A stretch of DNA of 64,000 nucleotides from the NCBI GenBank assembly GCA_019454045.1, contig SKCR01015066.1, forward strand, positions 24,265 to 88,264. The letters are read 5' to 3'. Both the position numbers and the translations under genes were made by a program. Origin of the DNA: Zanthoxylum bungeanum (lineage: Eukaryota; Streptophyta; Magnoliopsida; Sapindales; Rutaceae). The notes under the pieces are model-generated. The model made no database searches. It was given only the letters and a program-made list of their open reading frames with translations, and was not told where the DNA came from. Positions 60,624 to 64,000 of the stretch are shown in pieces; position 1 is the stretch's first letter, and each line of letters opens with the position of its first letter.

Positions 60624-63123
60624 TGTTGGGGTTTCGGGCGATGGGCACGGCGAAATCGTAATTTTAAAACTTTTTCAAATTACTGAATAAATTATTCAAT
60701 ATATAATATGAATAATTTATCCATATTTCACATAAACCTATTTATTAGATATCAAATAATGACATAAATGTATATGAAACGTCGCGAAACTTTTACGAAA
60801 AACATTTTTCCGTAAAATGATGCAAAATGTATTTTTGACCAAAATGACCACCCAACACTTATGGGGACTGCCCAGATCAGCCCCAATAGTGTTAGGGTAG
60901 TTCATGAGCTACCCAAACAGTGACAAATTCATTGTTTGGACAGCCGTCACCCGGTTAGCTCAAAAGTCACTGTTTTTGGCCGTTTTCGCTTATTTCAACT
61001 CCGAAACACTTTCCGGAAATTGTTCCAACTCCCAAAACAAATTTGTTACATTCATAAGACAACAATTTCTTCACAAAATCAGAATCATTTCCAGGTCTGA
61101 AACAAAAAACGAAATTGCCCATTTTTCATGCTTTAAATCCAAATTTCAACATTAATCAAATTAATCTCAACACCAAATCAAGTCACCACATATGAACAAC
61201 CCAAGAACAATTCTAGGTGTCACAAGAGTGGTCATAACACTCTAGAATAGAAACTCATCATCAAATGATCAATTTGGATACAAATTACACTAATTTCACC
61301 CAAATCTACTTCACACATGCATTTCACTTCCATCTCCATCATCCACAAACAAAAGCCCCAAAATTTCAGATTTAAAGGAACCCTAGAACTATTCTATGAA
61401 TTCAAGAAAACAAGAAACAAATTTCTAAGCTTGGGTTATAGAAGATTAGCTTTTAATCTCTTGATTTCCAAGTTTTTTTCTTGAATTTTTCCTTTATTTC
61501 TTCATGGATTTGATGAAACAAACCCTAGGTTTTTCTTCCTTTCATTTTCGGCCATGGATGTGTAATTAGGAAGATGATAAATTTTTTTTTAATTTATTTC
61601 TTACATGAACGACTTAGTCAAGGCTATTTTGGTCAATTTGTGTTTTTTAATTTCATTAAATTAAAAATAAAGTAAAATAAGCTTTAAGTTTGTCAAAATC
61701 TAATTTGCACACTTAAGCTTATTAAATCATGCCATGTGTTCCAATAATAATTGGACAAATTCCATAACAATTATGGAAAAAGTTTATTAATTAATCATTT
61801 AAATATTTAACAATTAAATATCCAAATAATCAATTAATGTAATTATTATTATATATGTATTTTTATCTATAATAAATAACAAATACATATATTTATGGCA
61901 TGTGTCAAAATCTCATTTGACGAATAATTAATGTGTATCTAATCGTATTATGTATCAAATACAAATACACAATAATTATTAAATGACCAAAAATATCTCT
62001 AATGCATGTGTTATCGTTTAACCGATTAAACGATTCGAATTAACTCACTTAATCCATTGAAGTATTATGAATAATCCATATTATTCATATTGTGTTGCCC
62101 AAGTGCTCAACGAGTACACTTCATATTGTGGGACTCTCTAAGTTTAGGTTTATCCGTCACGAAATCTAATTTCGTGTCCATAATCCACCCACTCATGGAT
62201 TATGACGACCACGGATAATCTCGCTAAACTATGCAAGCCGAGGTCATTGCATACGTATAATCCCCATGTCACAGGCTATCCATATTATACCTGGGATATA
62301 GATGAGAACGTCAAATCCGTTCAGTATAATATAGTCGACTTTTAATTTACGATCTTTAAATAAAACTCGGAACTGATTTTCGAAGTTATACCACGACTAT
62401 GGATTTACTAGATCGTAAACACGTGCGGATGCCTATGCCATGTACACATGACTAATAGATCCTATCTTTATACACACTGGATATCATGAGCATCAGTCCA
62501 CACCCAACGAACAGGTGGATGTCTGATCATGAATAGATCATTGACGTGACTGCCATCAAAGTGTGGTGGATAACTCATATATCCCATTGTGGTATCTCAA
62601 GTCAAATGAGCACTATGCTCACTCAAATCGTGCAGATTCCTATTGACGTTGGTGTACCATCTATTAGGAAATCTTCAGTGAGTCATTCAGTGTCTTATCA
62701 AATAAACACCTACATGTCTATACGAGTCTCCTGAGACTCATGGTTTATTGGGATAAACCATCGGACCAAGTCACAATATACGACAGTTTACTAACCGACC
62801 CGTGTTAGTAAATCTTGACCAGAAACTTTATTTAAGGATATACATCTTATAGTGCGCTTCCCAATGTCAATTACAAACTATGTTGTAACTGGGGACTATA
62901 TTGTAAATCCTAGGGTCTTTGTCTAATATACACGTATCACTGAACTAAATTCAGTTTCGATCTGATCATAATCAGATATCTAATCGTAATTAGATCGAAT
63001 AAGTGTATAAAAGACAAGGGTGCTACCATTAAATTAGTAATATTATGGAAAATATAATTGCTCGTATTTATGAATCGGACATAAATACGATCCGGATTGG
63101 CACTCTGAGCACCAACCCTTACA
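60624..63123 (-). repeat. 5' LTR of element D
   Basis: 2500 bp. On the minus strand it starts TGTAAGGGTTGG and ends CCCCAACA. It is uninterrupted and so shows the empty site of B3 at about 62390. A hairpin at 62635-62673 (GATTCCTA / TAGGAAATC) corresponds to the GATTCTTA / TAAGAATC stem of A and C. Confidence 0.92.
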
Positions 63124-64000
63124 GTCTCAACCCCCTTTTAGGTAATATACTGCCCGTTCGCTACCCTATTATTTATAATTGAAAAAGAAACAGTTGTAAT
63201 ACACCTCATAACTAAATCTACCCAAGTTTGCGTGAATCTCATTCGAAGTATATCTTGTCGTAAAAAATCTCATTCCACTTTATCATATACTTTGCTTATG
63301 TCTAACTTTAATACTACCAGTCTGTGTCTTTTTCCTTACTAAGCCTAATCTTATGCAGTGCTTCATAACCAATAATTATGTTATATGTGATAAGTCTATC
63401 GGGGATGAAGGTACTTTGAGTTGGGGAAATGATTTGATGGAGGATGAGTTTCAGCCTATTTGCTAGGGTTTTAGATATTATTCTATAAATCACATTACAA
63501 AGGCTTATTGGTCCATACTCTACCACTATTTCCGGTTTCTGTACTTTGGGTATTAAAGTAATATGAGCATGGTTATGAGGTAATGTTATCTTTCCCATTC
63601 AAGATATACATGCATGTAGCAAAAACTCATTCACCTACCACCTTCCAATTCTTCTGAAAGAAAATCGCGGGCAATTCATCTGGTCTAAGAGCCTTTGTGG
63701 GGCATATATGTGAAATAGCTCATTTGATGTCTTCCTCTGTAAATGGTTGCATCCGTTTTTCATTCATCTCTGCTAGAACCTTCTATGGCATACTCGACAT
63801 CATTGTGTTGATCTGCTCTTAATTTGGATTAGATGTACTGAAGAGTTTTTCGAAGTAACCATAAAATTCATTCTCTATCTGGCCTTCATTTTCCTTCCAA
63901 TTTCCATCATTTTGTAGCACTTCCCATATCTTATTCTTCATTTTCCTTGTAGTTATTTTTGAAAGGAAGAATTTGGTATTCTTGTCCCTCTATTTCACCA
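63124..64000 (-). pseudogene. LINE (L1-type), upstream part of ORF2 reverse transcriptase, degenerate
   Basis: The minus strand carries RT blocks typical of plant LINEs: HNHAHITLIPKVQKPE, then YGPISLCNVIYRIISKTLANRLK and IISPTQSTFIPDRLITYNI (63598-63330), followed by a D-x-x-KVYDKVEW-type block near 63290 and CITTVSFSIINNRVANGQYIT near 63200. It continues after element D at 42131 with the RQG block. Upstream sequence to 64000 holds further linker-region traces with many stops. The element continues beyond the window. The order and spacing leave little doubt that both pieces were one element. Confidence 0.9.

Larger units (their letters stand above)
42132..63123 (-). mobile_element. Copia-derived element D, full length, non-autonomous, with two nested B insertions
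   Basis: Minus-strand element flanked by the target duplication GTCTC (42127-42131 and 63124-63128). 5' LTR 60624-63123; 3' LTR 42132-46558, which contains solo LTR B3. The LTRs net 2500 and about 2497 bp. The primer site on the minus strand is ATAGTATCAGAGC (60608-60620). The internal region, once element B (48914-58784) is removed, is about 4.2 kb, the same as in C and collinear with it, with no long frame. It sits inside a LINE. C and D together define one non-autonomous family. Confidence 0.92.

Noticed and set aside
1..64000. Integrated plant pararetrovirus
   Set aside because: All reverse transcriptase traces are Copia-type or LINE-type, with LTRs or LINE motif order; I saw no movement-protein or other caulimovirus-type domain.

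Overview
The window is plant nuclear DNA, most likely from a eudicot. The evidence is one spliced gene of the plant Pti1 kinase family, a LOG-type cytokinin-enzyme pseudogene, a CACTA-type terminus (CACTACAAGAAA), and wall-to-wall nested LTR retrotransposons that use a plant initiator-tRNA-Met primer site (TGGTATCAGAGC). I see only one intact protein gene. No rRNA, tRNA, CRISPR array or prokaryotic operon is visible.

Layout. 1-4502: repeat debris, comprising a diverged element fragment (family 'G', copy 1), a probable solo LTR, an (AT)n tract and a small CACTA-like element. 4503-8290: an intact seven-coding-exon Pti1-like kinase gene on the minus strand, with a probable 5'UTR intron and a SINE in its first coding intron. 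8300-12844: intergenic DNA, then a 1.15-kb segment present three times in tandem. 12552-24298: Copia element A (LTRs of about 2.4 kb, degenerate gag-pol), with solo LTR B1 in its leader and a stub of a second internal region after its 3' LTR. 24299-38915: family G copy 2, split by Copia element C (26202-35599) and solo LTR B2. 38916-39370: LOG pseudogene. 39985-64000: an old LINE on the minus strand, split by a 21-kb insertion (Copia element D, 42132-63123, minus). D itself carries solo LTR B3 and a complete element B (48914-58784).

Insertion order follows from 5-bp target duplications found by eye: CATTT (B1), TAAAC (C), GAGTT (B2), ATACC (B3), GAAAC (B, right copy one base short) and GTCTC (D).

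The most interesting signal is in the untranslated leaders of all four Copia elements. Each has four hairpins between the primer site and gag, and each hairpin shows the same short loop core: TGCC-N3-GCWG in A, C and D, and a related TTGGCCAAAGTCAAG in B. The stems hold while the sequences change, so this looks like a selected RNA structure, for example a packaging or dimerisation signal. The LTRs also hold hairpins with compensatory changes. Elements C and D share a collinear internal region of about 4.2 kb with wrecked pol, so that lineage appears to have moved as a non-autonomous parasite, probably served by relatives such as A.

All alignments were made by eye. No identity percentages were computed.
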